Shown: piece after piece, positions 37,311 to 51,184 of the stretch
Position numbering within the stretch: position 1 is the first letter of the stretch
Layout: each line of letters begins with the position of its first letter
Assembly (NCBI GenBank): GCA_014898415.1
Contig: RCTD01000006.1
Location: forward strand, 1,488,001-1,552,000
Source of the DNA: Stromatinia cepivora
Taxonomy: Eukaryota > Ascomycota > Leotiomycetes > Helotiales > Sclerotiniaceae
Length of the DNA: 64,000 nt
Direction: 5' to 3'
Position numbers and translations under genes: made by a program
Notes under the pieces: model-generated
What the model saw: only the letters and a program-made list of their open reading frames with translations
What the model was told of the DNA's origin: nothing
The model's database searches: none

Positions 37311-40300
37311 GATTTACAAAAGTCTTCGGAACCTTATCGAAAGATCTTCGAAAGGAAATCATCGAATTAAACCTAGAAAACGAATTTTTGAGACCCTTCA
37401 AAATATTATCGAAAACCTTTGAAATTCATCTTCGAAATTTACCTTCAAAATATATACGAATTTGACCTCGAAATGAATCTTCGAAAACCCTTCAGAATAT
37501 TATTGAAAATCTACTAAAAATACTACAAAAAACCTTCGAATCAAGAAAATCAAGAAAACAAAAAAAAAAGGAATTGAAAAGATCTATTCGAAAGATATAA
37601 ATATAATTTTGTTTTAGTCTTTTCAATCTATAATATTTTATATTTTAATAAATAAAGAACGAATATTATCATTTAAAGATTTCGAAATTTTATAAATATA
37701 AAGATTATCAATATACTCAAATCTTGATTTAATATTTTGAAAAAAAAGTTCAATAAAGTATAATATATATAAAACAAATGAAAATAGAAATCTTTAAAGA
37801 GTTCTAAAAATTATTCGATAATTTGATATAATAAAAACTTCCAAATTTATTTTAATAAATTTATCGATAACAAAAATCAATTAATTTAAATAAAAGAAAA
37901 GATTATCTTTATTTGATTATTCGATTTAATAAATATTTTTTTAAAAGAATATTAAAGATCCTTTAGATATTTATAATAATTATAATGATTTCAATATTAT
38001 ATATAAATTTAATTATCAAATTTATAATCATTTTTTAGAAAAAAAAAATCCTTTATATTAAAGATTCAGAATACTATTTATAAATACTATCTATTCAATC
38101 TATTAAATAATAATATATTTCAAATCTTTAAAGATATAAAATATAAATATAATAGATTTTAATAAATAAATTAAGGATTTATTTTTCTTATTCGTTTTAG
38201 AGAATATTATGATTTCGATTAGCTTTTAAATTTAAAGAAAGAAATTCAAAATTAAATAATAATTATAAAAATTATATATTAAATATTTAATCAATCACTA
38301 ATTTACTTTGAATAATTAAATAATAATCCTATTCATTTTTAATAATATATTAAGAATATTAATAATATTCCTTTCTATTTTTTTTATAAAAATTATATTG
38401 AATTATTCAAAGATTATATTATCTTATTAATTAATTAATAAATCTTTATTTAAATTATTGTTAATATTAAAACGATTCAATTTTAAAATATATAAAGCTT
38501 TTGTTTTTTTATTATATGATTTATTATTATATCATTAGTAAAAAATAAAAATAATTTAAAATTAAATTCTAATTTGTATCAATTAATAATCTTATAAAAA
38601 CCTTTATTATCTTGAATTCTATTAATAATATATTTTTAATATTTATATTTGATTTTGTTTATAATATTATAAAAAATCTTGATAATAAAAGAATTAATTT
38701 CAATTTATTGGATTTTGATATAATCTTTATAAAACTTTTTTGTAATTATTATTCTACTATAGAATTAATTTTTTTTTATTATAATTAGATTTATTTGTTA
38801 TATAGATAATAAGTTTCAAAATGATAATGAAATCCTATATAAATATTTCTATTATATTAATTAATATTAGGGAAGGTTTTGGGATTATATAAATTTATGA
38901 TTTCGATATTAATAAGGTTCGAGAATTATTTTAAAGAATCTTTTGGGGTTTTATAATAATATTGTTCAAAAGGAATTTGACTTTTTTTAGAAATTAATAT
39001 AATCTATATTATATAATTCAAATCGATATATAAATTTTTTTTAATAAATATAAAAATAAAGGAAATATTGGAAAAAATAAAATTGAGGATATAATCTGTT
39101 TTATATATAAATTTATTAGATTTATTGATATAATTTATATTATTTGTAAAGGATCATATTATAAAATTGTTTTTTTCGAATATATTATATTATAGATGGA
39201 AGTTTTTATTAATAAAACATTATTATATAATTTTTAATTTTATCGATCATTAATTATTTATATATATTCAGAATAATAATATTACTAATATCGATTTAAA
39301 GAAAAATTTTATTATAAATAAATCATCATTATTGAATATAGAGATTTGTTTTTTTATAAATATAGATTATAATTTAGAAACTAAAAACCTCTTTATCTTT
39401 AAAGTTAAAAAGATTCTAGGAATTAATCAATATATAATAATCAAATTTTGAATAGATTTAGATTCTATTATTGATTTCTGTTTAGGGTTTATAAATATAA
39501 ATAATGTTAATTAAATTTGTATAAAATATTTTAAAAAATATAATATAAATGAAGATATTTTTATTAATATTGATTGAATCAATTTGAATATTTTGTTGAT
39601 AAATCCTATTCTTATAATTATAATTATAAGATTTTTTAAAGTCTTTTATTATTGAAAAAGAATTTCATTGAGTATAATTTTATCTTTTTGAAAGGAAGAA
39701 TTTATAATTAATATAAAATCCTTTTTTTTGTAAAAGATATAGAAAAGGATTTTAATAGATTTGATGATAAAAATGATTATTAATCTAATAATTATAATAA
39801 TTGTAAATAATTTAGTTTTTTTATATTAAATCATTATTTTGCTTTTATATTTATATTTGAACGAAAATTAAAGTAATAATTTCAATAGTTTTTATAGGTA
39901 AATTATCTTAAAGAAAATATCCCTATATTTATAAATAGTATTAAATTCCTTATAAATTGGTTTGATATATTTGTTATCTTCTTTTTTTTAAAGTAGTAAA
40001 ATAATTTATATAACTTATAAGAAGAGATTCATAATAATTAATATAATAGAGATTATTAATAAAATTAATTTCAAATAAATCTTTATATATATTCATTTAG
40101 ATATCATAATAAATATATCAAATAAATTTAATATATTTAGAAGATTTATAAAAATCTTAATAATTAGGATTATAATAAACGATAATCGTTTTTTTATTAA
40201 TAATTTTCGTTTTATTTTTAAAATTGAAAAATTAAAACAAATAAATTGATTTGAAGAATGAGATAATCCAAATGATTTTCTTTATTATTAGATTAATTTT

Positions 40301-41104
40301 ATATTTTGAGGATTTATAATTGATAGATTTAAGATTAATTTATATTATAATCTTTTCGAAAATGAAAGTATCAATAATTATAATACAATCTTCATTAATA
40401 TTTATAAATCTTATAAAAACATTTATAATAATATAATTAAGTTATATTTCAGATTTATTAAAGAAAATAACTCCAAATAGATATATTATTATTTTTTTAT
40501 TTTTTGGGGTAAAAAGTAGATTTTATATAATAATATCAATAGAATTAATAATCCATTTAATAATAATTGAAGTAATATTAAAAATCGAAAAGATAATAAT
40601 ACTTTTAATAAATTGTATAAATTATTATTATAAAAAAAAAGCTCAAAATAATTTATAATTAATAATATTATAATCAAAATAATGTTATCATTTATAAAAA
40701 TTCGAAATAAAGCTTTATTGGATATATTGCTATTGATTTTGTGTGAATTAGGTGATTTTGAAATATAGGATATATTGAAATTTAGTATAGTTTTAATTAT
40801 ATCGATAAAAAATACAATTTTTCCTATATTAATAATAATTATTATAAAAATAAAATTGCAAAATTGAATTGAAATATAAATAAAGTTTTCTATTTCAATA
40901 TAAAACGAAATAATAATAATAAAGTTTTTCTATAATAAATCGAATATATATTTATATTTATTTAAATTGTTAAAATATAATATAATAAAAGTATCAATAA
41001 TCTATATCAAAATTAATATAATATTGTATTGTTTTTTGATATTATAATTGATTTTTATTATACAATCTTAAAAAATAAATACTACAAAAGAAATATTTTT
41101 ATCA
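37311..41104. other. No gene seen between the LTR-C arms
   Basis: The first 250 bases (to about 37,560) are moderately degraded and rich in recurring ttcgaaa and aaaccttc words, a pattern also seen near 41,450-41,830. From 37,600 to 41,100 the DNA is almost pure A+T with stops in all frames and no domain I can follow. The minus frame at 40,489-40,677 is low-complexity Leu/Ile and is not a gene. Confidence 0.5.
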
Positions 41105-41304
41105 AATATATTATGTGAGAATCATGGCAAAGAATCGGCTAATATTCGAATAACAATAGGTTTGGTTTTAGAATCAAGACTTTTCATTACTTTCTTCAAT
41201 TGTATTGAAGAATTCTCTCTTTATATAAATGAAAACTCTTCAAATTAATATATAATTCGATCTGTTTTTGGTTAGCCCTTGTCTTATAATTGAGATTCGT
41301 AATA
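41105..41304 (+). repeat. LTR-C-like repeat, direct copy
   Basis: Inverted partner of 37,057-37,255, ending gagattcgtaata at 41,304. The conserved peptide (ANIRITIGLVLESRLFITFF) reads on the + strand. Its downstream G+C words have been converted to A+T relative to the other copy. Confidence 0.6.
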
Positions 41305-42540
41305 AAGTCTTTCTTTCCGAAGCTTGCGTTTTCGAAAGCTTTTAATATTGAAGTGAAACTATTTAAATTGAAATATTCAATCAAAATTAATATCATTCGA
41401 CATTATATTCGTATGTTCTTTTTAAAACTATCGATTTGGATATCATTCGATATTGTATTGTATACTTTTTCGTAAAACCTTCGGTTTGAATATCATCGAT
41501 ATTGCGTTGTGTACCTTTTTGTAAAACCATCATAGATCCATCGAAATCCTTTTAATCTTTCCAAACTTTATTAATTCTTACAATAGTGAAATTATAATGC
41601 TTATATCTTCATTTTGTAAAGTTCAGTATCTCTATTTCTTTGAAAACTCTTCAATATCATTTGAAAACCCTTATATATATATTCAATTTCGATCTATTTT
41701 CATTTCGATTTCAATTCAATTTCGATAAATATGTTTTCGATAGATACACTTTTGTTAGGTATACTTTCGATAGATATACTCCCGACCCAGATCCGGCAGG
41801 TCTTCGGTAGGTATACTTTCGATTTGGATTCGGTTTCAATGATCCTATAGATTTGGTAAATAACAAAGGAAGGGTTTTCAATTTGTTTTTTCTTTTGAAA
41901 TTTGAAATATAAAATCTATGATCTTGAAAGAATATAAACTTTGTTTCTTTAAAATCTGAATTCCTAAAAATGAAAAAATGAAAAATGATTAATTGCTAGA
42001 AGCATATCATATATTCATTAATATATCGATTCAAATTTATATCAAAATAATATCTTCAATATAAATATTGTTTCGTTTTCAATTAATATATTAGCTTTTT
42101 GATATAAATCTGATTATTTGTAATTAATTTTCATTAATGATTCTTCAGAATTATATAAGGATTAGCTTTACTCTTTTTTTTAAAAAAGGCTTAGTATTTT
42201 GTTAAAGGAAAGAGAGATTTCAAGTATTTCGTTAGAATCTTATTTGAAAACAGAAATACAGTTATTATTGTATATGAATTCGTTTATTATACTCCTCAAA
42301 AATAATATTAAAGGTTTTATAATAATTTCAATTTCAATATCCTCAATTTCAATATCTTCAATCTTTTCAATAACTTTTTATATTCAAAATTCTTTAGTTT
42401 TTCGATTAGATCCCGAAGATTCTTTATAAATTTTTCGTTTTTTTGTTTTTTTGTTTAAATGATTTATATAATTTAAGAATTCATTTTCGAATTTCGTAAA
42501 ATAAAATAGGGTTTGATTTGTATATATCTTTGTTTTCGAA
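41305..42540. other. Moderately degraded DNA with short repeats and one small frame
   Basis: Between 41,400 and 41,900 G+C is higher than average. Words such as taggtatactttcgat recur (41,756 and 41,801), as do tatcattcgatattg-like words near 41,440. A frame at 42,199-42,429 (76 aa) reads a Ser/Ile run (SISISSISISS) and ends FRLDPEDSL; the Ile residues may be mutated Thr. It has no recognisable domain and may be the relic of a low-complexity part of a transposon protein. Confidence 0.4.
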
Positions 42541-44641
42541 AAGCTAAAAATAATCTATATATTCCAAAAAAAAGAATAGATTTGTTTTATTATATATAAT
42601 TAATAAAAAATTTATTATTGATTTTATTATAATAATAGAAAAGGTTGATTTTCAATTTATTTTATAATGATTAAATAAATACTTTTTCAAATAATATATT
42701 ATAAAAAAATAATAAAGTTTCGATATATAATTTATTATATTCAAAGTTTCATTAAAATTATTTATAATTTGTTTATTTTTGTATTATAAAAGATAATTAT
42801 TATTTATATTATTTTTTATTTATTTATGATATAGAAATATAATATATAAAATGAATTAAAATATTCAAATTCAATTGTTTGGATTATTTTTTAATAATTA
42901 ATATTAAAATAAAAAAATATATTGAATTTATTAATAGAATTTTAATTATTATTATATAAAATATTTTATTTCTTTAAAGAATTATTTTTAAATATTCTTT
43001 TTAAAAATATAGATATTCTTTTTTAATAATATTTTCTTTAAAAAGATTAAATTAAAATTTATTTTTAGAATTCAAATGATGAATATTAAATATCCTTTGA
43101 TCGAATATATTCCTTTTTTAATGATAATTAAGGATTATAATATCAAAGATCAATAAATATTTAAAATCAAAATATAAAGATTTATATATTTCTTTTTTAA
43201 TATTTTAGAATTAATATTCAATATTTTCTAATTTATTTATAGATATAAAATGGATTTTATTAATAGATTCGACAAAAAAATTATAATATCTATTTTAAGA
43301 ATTAATGAATAATTTAATATTTTAACAAAATCATTTTTTTTGAATAGATCAAAATAATATATAAATAGAAATAAATATATTAATTATAACTATATTATTT
43401 CTCAAAACCCAAAAACAAATTATTATAGAAATTAATTCGATAAATCTATTATCTTATATCTTCGATAATAAACTTATAAAAATTTAAAGAAACTTACAAT
43501 ATATAATCAGAATATTAATGAATATTAATTCATAAAGAATTTAGTTTTGTATAAATAATATATCGATTATTTAATATTTTAAAGAAAATATCTTTAAATC
43601 TTTACAATAAATATTCTATATTATTCAAAATATTATATAAATTTATAATATTTAAATATAATGATTATCGGGATATTCAAATATTGAGAATAACAAAATA
43701 ACAAATAAATTAATGTATTTTGATATTTTCAAAAGTATATATATAATATTAATCTAAATTCTGAATTCATAATCAATAAATTCAATATTATTTTCAAGGA
43801 TTTCTATTATAATATATAACAAATCTAATAATTTAAATATAATTAATACAAAACTATTTATAAATTATCGAAAATAAAATTTTGATTACAAAATTAAAGT
43901 TTTTTCAAAATTAAATTTATTTAAATAATGTCTTTATAAATTATTAATTATCAAATTCTTTTATAAAAACTATATATAATATTATTGGAAATTTAAATAT
44001 AAAAATATAAATTTCAAATTTTTATATAAATGAAATAAATCCCTTTTATATATTATTTATTATTCTAAAATATAAAAATTCTTTAATAAATAATCATTTA
44101 AATTATTTATCTTTTTAATTTTAACAAAAAAAGATTTAGATTATTTATTCTATTAAATAATCCAATCTTTCGAATTTCTTAAATTTCTAGAAATTATTGA
44201 TTTCTATTTTAATATTTTCTTTTGATAAAATGATTTATTTGTTTTTGTTATAAATTCTTCATTTTATTTTAAATCTTTTTTTTTGGTTTTAATAATTATT
44301 GATACAAAATTTTTACCTTTTTTTCTTCTTTTATATAAATCTTTCTGAAGTTTAAATATTATATTAATTTATGTTAACTTCATTCAGATTTTTCGATTAC
44401 TTTTGTATCTAAAGCGAATATTACTTTAAATAAATATATATCCATTTTGAATGGTATAAAAAAATCATATTTAAATAATTCACCAAAGTTTATTATAAAT
44501 TAGAAATATTTTCTAAAATAATTTTTAGTTTAATCTTTTAGTTTAATACATCTTTATATCCTTTAAAAGGTTTTAAAATATAAATTTTAGACTTATATCC
44601 GTTAGATATAAATTAATACTACTACTATTACTACTACTCTT
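42541..44641 (+). pseudogene. LINE 3' end, copy 2
   Basis: Collinear with 13,440-15,306 over about 2 kb, in the same orientation, and ending in a cleaner trinucleotide tail (actactactattactactac, 44,616-44,636). Relative to copy 1 the RT active-site region is missing, so the copy is 5'-truncated at a point just after the palm motif, the typical product of incomplete reverse transcription. No frame is open. Confidence 0.65.
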
Positions 44642-45199
44642 TAAATAGTATAATTCGTAAAACAAAAATAAAACAGCTTTTATAATCTTTATAAATCGTA
44701 TCATTACAATATCTTATAATCGAATAAATCATAATAATAATAATAATATTTTTTAAATAAAGATAAAATAAATAATTATGGAAAAGAGTTTTTTGTGTTA
44801 TATTTTTTATTATTATTATATTAATTTAAATAAATAAAATGAATTTCCAATATTGAAAATTTAAAAAAAATATTATTTTTTATCTATTTTTTTGATTCTT
44901 TTTTTATTCTTTATTTTTTCTACTTTTTTTTTCTATTTTTTTTTTTTTAATTATAATTTCTATTTCTATATAAACTTTAAATTTGCTTTGATCAATAATC
45001 AATTTGGTATTGAAAATATTAAAGAATGTATCAAAAAGTTGAAAATAATTATTAAATATTTAAAAATTGAGTTGATTATTAATCAAATTTGTTATTTAAA
45101 GAATATTGATTTCTATTATATTTTTCTTTATTATTATTAATTTGATAAATTTAAATCAGAATAATTTTAAAAAAATTAAATCAGAATAATTTTGAATTA
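44642..45199 (+). other. Small preserved frame, unidentified
   Basis: The frame at 44,892-45,140 (82 aa) has a Phe/Tyr-rich, probably mutated N-terminal half and a more protein-like second half: FGIENIKECIKKLKIIIKYL and a following ICYLKNIDFYYIF. The charged helical character could be a gag-like fragment, but I do not recognise it. The preceding DNA shares short blocks with 36,650-36,790. Confidence 0.35.
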
Positions 45200-48100
45200 T
45201 TCTGAATATCAAAGATTATTAATATATATATTTATCAATTTGAATTATTTATTTCAATAGAAAACAATTTCATTTTTTATATTAATTTATTACATTCTAT
45301 TAATATAATTCAATCCTTAATTAATATAATTTATTATTATTTTTCATAAAGATCAAAGAAATTAAATAATTCGAAATAAAAAAAATTTCAAATTTTTATT
45401 GGGAATAGAAAAATTTCCAAAAATTTGTTTAAATATATAATTTAATGAATAAATTATAATTGATAATATTTTATTAGAATTTTTTTTATTTTTTTAGATT
45501 TCTTATTAATTGTTGAATAAATATATAACATCTTTATTTGATTAAATGATAGCATTCATTTTTGTTATCATTATTTAGGATATTTCTGAAAATCAAATTA
45601 TTGATAATTATATTTTTGAATTATTATTATATTTGAAAAGTAAGATTCATTTGGTTTTATTTTTATATAAAATTTGAAATTATAATTTTCAAAAAATAAA
45701 GAATAATTAATAATTTTCAAAATTATATTATTAAATATAAATTCAATTATTTTGATAAAAGTTTATAAAAGTTCAAAGATATTATTTCAGAATTGAATTC
45801 ATTTGTTTTATTTATTTATCAATTTATAAATAAAAAATTAATAAATATTTCAAAATGATTTTTAATCTTTTAAAAAATTATATTTAGAATTCTGAAATAA
45901 ACTATATATTTCGATTAAAGATAATATTATTTAATAAATAATAAACTATATTTATTCGATCAATAAATATATTAATTAATTTCTTTATAATCAAGAATTT
46001 TATTTTTATAAATTTGTATATGATTATTAATATATATTTCTATATAAAATCAACATATTTATAATCTAATAATAATATAATATAATCGATTAAAATACGA
46101 ATTAAATCTAGAAAAGGATTAATAAAAATTTCGAGAATTTTGGAAAAACAGATTTTAATGATTTTATTTAGATATAAAAGTTATATATTTAAATATAAAA
46201 ATCAATTTTTTAATATATATTTGGTTATTCATAATTACAAAAGATAAAATCGATAGTTTCAATATAATCTTGATATTTATTTAAATTGAATAAATAAATT
46301 CGATATATAACCTGAATTTTGAATTTGTTATTAAAAAAGATTTAAAGTTTCCCTCGATAATAAATCTTTTTATTATGAATATAATAATCTTATATAATTA
46401 TTTATAAATTCTTTTTAAATTCTTTTAATTATTTAATAATAAATAAATTATTTTATTATATCGGATTTTACATAAATAATATTGATAATCTTATTGGTTG
46501 ATTTATTTTCAAATAATATTATTAAATTTATAAAAATTAATAATATTTTGATTTATCAATTCCTTATATAATTTCATATGGAATTTATTAAACAATAAAA
46601 CTATACATTTTTTTATTTTTTTTAAATATTTATTACTTAAATTGAACATATTAGAATGATTTTGTAATGTCCATTTAAAATATTTGAATGAATTATTTTG
46701 ATTTTCAACTGATAAATAATAAAAAGATCATATTGAAATAAGAATTTAATTATTATATTTATTATAGACTTGATAATTATAACAATTCTGTTTTGATTCA
46801 TTTTTTTATTTTATTATCATAATTAATCCTAAATATTTTATTGAAATTATTTCGAGTTTATATTTTTTAATATTGATTTATAAATCAATATTTTATAATT
46901 TCTAAATTATATTATAAATTGTTTATAAAATACAATATTTATTTAATTTATTAAATAAAGTATAATTAATATAATATTGAAACAATATTGATATATTATA
47001 AAGATTAAAAAGTATAATAAAAGATTTAGATAATTCAAATCAAATAATAAAAATAGTTTTCTATTTATTATTTTTTATAATATGAAGTTTATTGAAAATA
47101 ATAATAATGTTTAGTTTTGTATAGATTTTAATATTATAAAAAATATTTAAAGTTTTTGAATAATTAATGAAAAGTATCGATTTTTGATAGTAATATTATT
47201 TTATTAATGAAAATTAATAAAATAATATTATATAGTTTTAACTACTAAATGAAATTTTTAGATAAATTGTTATCGATTTATTTATATATTATTTTTAATT
47301 TGAAAAAAGATAAAAAACGATATTTGAAATATAAAATTCTTTTTTAAACATTAATTCTATTTTGTAATCCTATATTCGATATAACAAAAATATATTTCTA
47401 TATAATATAATAAAAAAGCAAATAATTTGTTTTGAAGTTATAAAAATAATAGTTTTATTTTATTTTATTATTATTAAAAAGAGAATTCTCTACTAAGTAA
47501 TTTTTCGATCTTTATTTCCATTATTTTATGAAAATATTCTAAAGAATAATAATGATAAACAAAATTATAAAATTTTCATGAAATTTTTATTAATATATTC
47601 ATAATATTTCCTTTTATATATAATATATCTTTAAAATCTTATTTTCGAAGAATCAGAACTATTATTTATTTATTTAAGTATTTTGATTGAATAATCTTTT
47701 ATATTTGATTTAATTTTTTTTATATAAAATATATAATTTTTATTTTGTTTTATTAATAAAAAAATATATAACTAATAATGTGAAAATCAATAAATATCAT
47801 TCAAATCAAATTTTGTATTAAGAATAAAATTTGTTTATTTTTTCGAAATTGAAATTAATAATAATAATAAAAATTCATTTTTGAATATTAGTCTTAATCA
47901 ATATTAATTAGCAATTTTTTATATAGATTTATAATAAATAAAATATCGATTTAATATTATCTGAATTTAAAATGATATTTCTTTATAATAGATTTTTATA
48001 TAATAATAATTTATATTGAATATTAAAGTTTTATTAATTAGTAAATCAAATTTGGAATTCTTTATTGATTTATAATCTTTATTTTTATATTTCTTTATAA

Positions 48101-49001
48101 AAGATAATTTATAATATTTATATTATTGTTTTTTAGGATTTTTTGAAATGGTTTTAAAAAAATTGAATATCTATTTTATTGTTTTCGATTTTGTTTTTTA
48201 TAAATAATAATCGATATCAAAAGAATCTTTTTGGTAATGTAATATTATTATAAATAAAGATTTTAATTGAAGATAAAGTATTGAGAATTTTATTAATTAA
48301 TAATTTTATGAATATGTTGTTTTTGAATAAGTTTTTGGTATATATGAAAAAAAAAAATTATTAGAATTTGTACTGAATTAAAAATATTATAAAGATAATA
48401 ATATATAATATAATATTGAAAATTGAACAAGAAAGGTATATTTATTTAATTTATATATAAGTTATAATATTATAATTATAATAATTCAAATCTAATTAAT
48501 ATATTTTCGAAAAGTTTTATAATAAAAAATAATTAGGTTTTTTTTACATTATTTTATTATTATATTTATTACAAAATATTTAATAATAATATTTATAAAA
48601 TTTTCATTTACAAAACAAAGTTTATAACAATATAATAAAAATAATATAAAAATATTATATTGTTTGATAAGAGAACAATCAATGAATACTTCTTTTAAAT
48701 ATTTATTATCGATTAAATTAATTATATTGAAAAAAGAAAAATATATTGGAAATATAATAATTTAAATAAATAAAAATTTATTGTTTATAAAATTAAATTA
48801 TAAAACTTTTTATCATCTTTTATATATTATATCTATTTATATTCTTTAATCATTTTTATAAATGATTTACTATAAAAATTAAACTTTTTTTTAATATTTA
48901 TAAACTAAAATAAATAATAAGAATATTATATTATTGGAAAATATATTCAAAATATTTTTTGATAATATCAAAGATTTCTTTTTGATAAAATTATAAAATA
49001 T

Positions 49002-49865
49002 TATCACGGGTTCGGAACTCTACCACTGAACTACGAAACCTCTAAAAAAATAGAAATAATTTGATCGGTATCAACACTACTCATTAGAGTTATAACCCAT
49101 GACAAATATATTACATTATTATTATTAATAATTGTTTTGATCATCTTTTTATTAATAATTTTTATAATCAATTAAATTATTAAAATAATATTATTAATCT
49201 TTATATTATATTTAATAATTATTATATTAAAGACTATTATTATAAAGCTTTTCTTTATATTTATTTATATTTTTGGAAATATCAATTTATTTTTTTATTT
49301 TTAAAAGTAATAAAGATTTTGAAAATATTTTTGTATTTTTTTTGTATTTATTTTTGAATTCTAATTATATCAAAATTTTATAAAATCGTTTTAAATATAT
49401 CCTATAAATAATATTTAATATTGATTATAAATTGAAATTGATTTCGAAGAATGTTATACCAAAAGTGATATCACTTTCGACAAATATTTAATTGGATTAA
49501 TATAATAATATAATTCCCTATAATACGCCCCCGAGATTACAGATTAACTAGATTGAACAGTGATCTTCATAAATATGTCTGAGAGTATAATCTATATATA
49601 TAATCCCTACATTACTAATTCAAATTTGAATGATAACAAAAATAGAAACTCAATGAATTCTAAAAATCCTAATTGATTGATCAATCGAAAGTGAATCTAT
49701 TGGATATTCAAATTATAGATCCTTCAAAAATCTTTAAAATGAATACGAATGAAGAATAATACCATTACACTATAAACGCTACCGGGCTCATAACTGTCAC
49801 ATCAAAAGTTATGCCACTCTTGATGAATAGTTAACTGGATTAGTATAGTATAATTCCCCGTGACA
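49002..49865 (-). repeat. LTR-D-like insertion (composite) inside G2
   Basis: Bounded by tatcacggg on the left and ccccgtgaca on the right, an LTR-like inverted terminus. G+C-richer islands stand out at 49,002-49,104, 49,500-49,600 and 49,740-49,866. A 70-base segment near the right end (49,796-49,866) is repeated in degraded form at 49,448-49,525, both ending at an attccc(t/c)-type terminus. The first 103 bases are themselves bounded by tatcacgggtt and aacccatgaca. So this may be two overlapping LTRs or a miniature element. No target duplication matched (aatat on the left, aagag on the right). Confidence 0.5.
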
Positions 49866-50739
49866 AAGAGTTTATATTGTAATATTTGTTATTATAATAA
49901 TTTTGATTCTATATTTTAATATTAATAAAATTATAAAGATTTGAATTATTTTTTATTAATATCTTTAATTCATTTATAGTTTTCTGTTTCATTATAAAAA
50001 TTATCTTTAAAGAATTTTATTATTAAGAATATCTAAATATTTCAATTATATATAAAATAAAGAAAATAAAGTCTTTTTTTATATTTGATATTCATTTTAT
50101 TGAAACAAAATATTTATTTTATTGTTTTTGAATAAATTAATTTTTTTTATAATTTATTGAAATTAATAAAGAAATAAAATTGAATTGATAATTGTAATAA
50201 ATAATTGTTTTGAATATTCTGAATTTTCAGTAAATAATTATACATTAATTGTATTATTTATTTATAAATCTTTTTATAATATATTTTTTATAAAATAAAA
50301 TAAATATCTTATATATATTATTGTTTTAAAATTTTAATCAATATTATTAATAAATATTTAAAAAATAGAAATTGAATCGATAAATTTTATATTTTTTATA
50401 ATAAAAAATTTATATATAAATTCGAATAATATTTATTATCTTTAGAATCATTGAAATAATAAATTGATTAGTTTTTGGTATAATAAAAGATTTCTTAAAA
50501 TAATCTTGAAAAATTAAATGTAATTTTTGAATTTATAATTTTTATTATATAATAATATTATATTAACAAAATTGAGATTTGAGGTTAAATCTGAATCTAA
50601 TTTATCTTGGATTGGGATTTGAATTTAGATTTGGTTTAGATTGAATTGATATAATATTTTATTGATATATTGTTGATCGAAGTTTTTAAATTTATTTTGG
50701 TATTATCTTTTTAAAACAAAATTAGATTATTTTTCTATT

Positions 50740-50920
50740 TTCAATAATAAAGTTTTTTTGAAAAATAGAATATATTATAATAATAATAATAAAACCTGAA
50801 ATAATATAATGATATTTTATATAGAAAGAAAGAAAATATAAGAGTATTTTCGATTATACAAGGAATAATAGATATTTAAAACATCTATACTAGTTAGGAA
50901 CGGGTGGTGAACCCGTAACA
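50740..50920 (-). repeat. LTR-A, 5' LTR of minus-strand G2 copy
   Basis: On the minus strand it begins tgttacgggttcaccaccc at 50,920 and continues tagtatagatgttttaaat, as in LTR-A. This fixes the 5' end of the minus-strand G2 element. The inner boundary was not resolved. Confidence 0.7.
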
Positions 50921-51184
50921 TTGATTTATAACACTATTAATAATTTAATAAATCTAATCTTTATAATCTAAATTATTTCAAGGAAATTCAATTTCGAAAA
51001 GAAAAATATCATTATAAGATCAACAAATTAATCTTTGAATAAACAAAAATGAAACTTTATTAAATTTAATTCTGGTATATCTTTGTATTTAAAACTATTT
51101 ATTATTTCTAAAAATATAATTTATCGAACTACATCTTATTAATTAAACTATATCTATTATTCTACCTCCCGCCCTATAATGCAA
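50921..51184. other. No gene seen
   Basis: A+T-rich spacer between the G2 LTR and repeat X. A C-rich patch at 51,165-51,185 (tctacctcccgccctataat) looks like the edge of a little-mutated segment. Confidence 0.5.

Larger units (their letters stand above)
45200..50920 (-). pseudogene. Ty3/gypsy G2 gag-pol, minus-strand copy
   Basis: Read on the minus strand from 50,920 (LTR-A start) downward. The protease lies at about 48,640-48,740 (LIDNKYLKEVFIDCSLIKQY), the RT thumb at about 46,835-46,890 (KKYKLEIISIKYLGLIM), and the RNase H to integrase side at 45,800-46,250, which matches 34,500-34,930. The RT active-site block (Y-x-DD and about 17 codons) is missing near 46,925-46,945, where copies 1 and 2 have it. 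The copy is split by a 0.86 kb LTR-like insertion at 49,002-49,865. The boundary at 45,200 is approximate and no 3' LTR was identified. Confidence 0.75.

Noticed and set aside
40489..40677. 62-codon Leu/Ile-rich minus frame as a small membrane protein
   Set aside because: Composition is what random A+T-rich DNA yields, and no start context or conservation supports it.
41196..41396. 66-codon minus-strand frame overlapping the LTR-C copy
   Set aside because: Antisense to the peptide conserved between the two LTR-C arms; shadow.
49002..49040. Possible tRNA gene (A-box-like and B-box-like words)
   Set aside because: The two words are on opposite strands here and no anticodon arm or full cloverleaf can be folded; kept only as a tRNA-like module in a finding.
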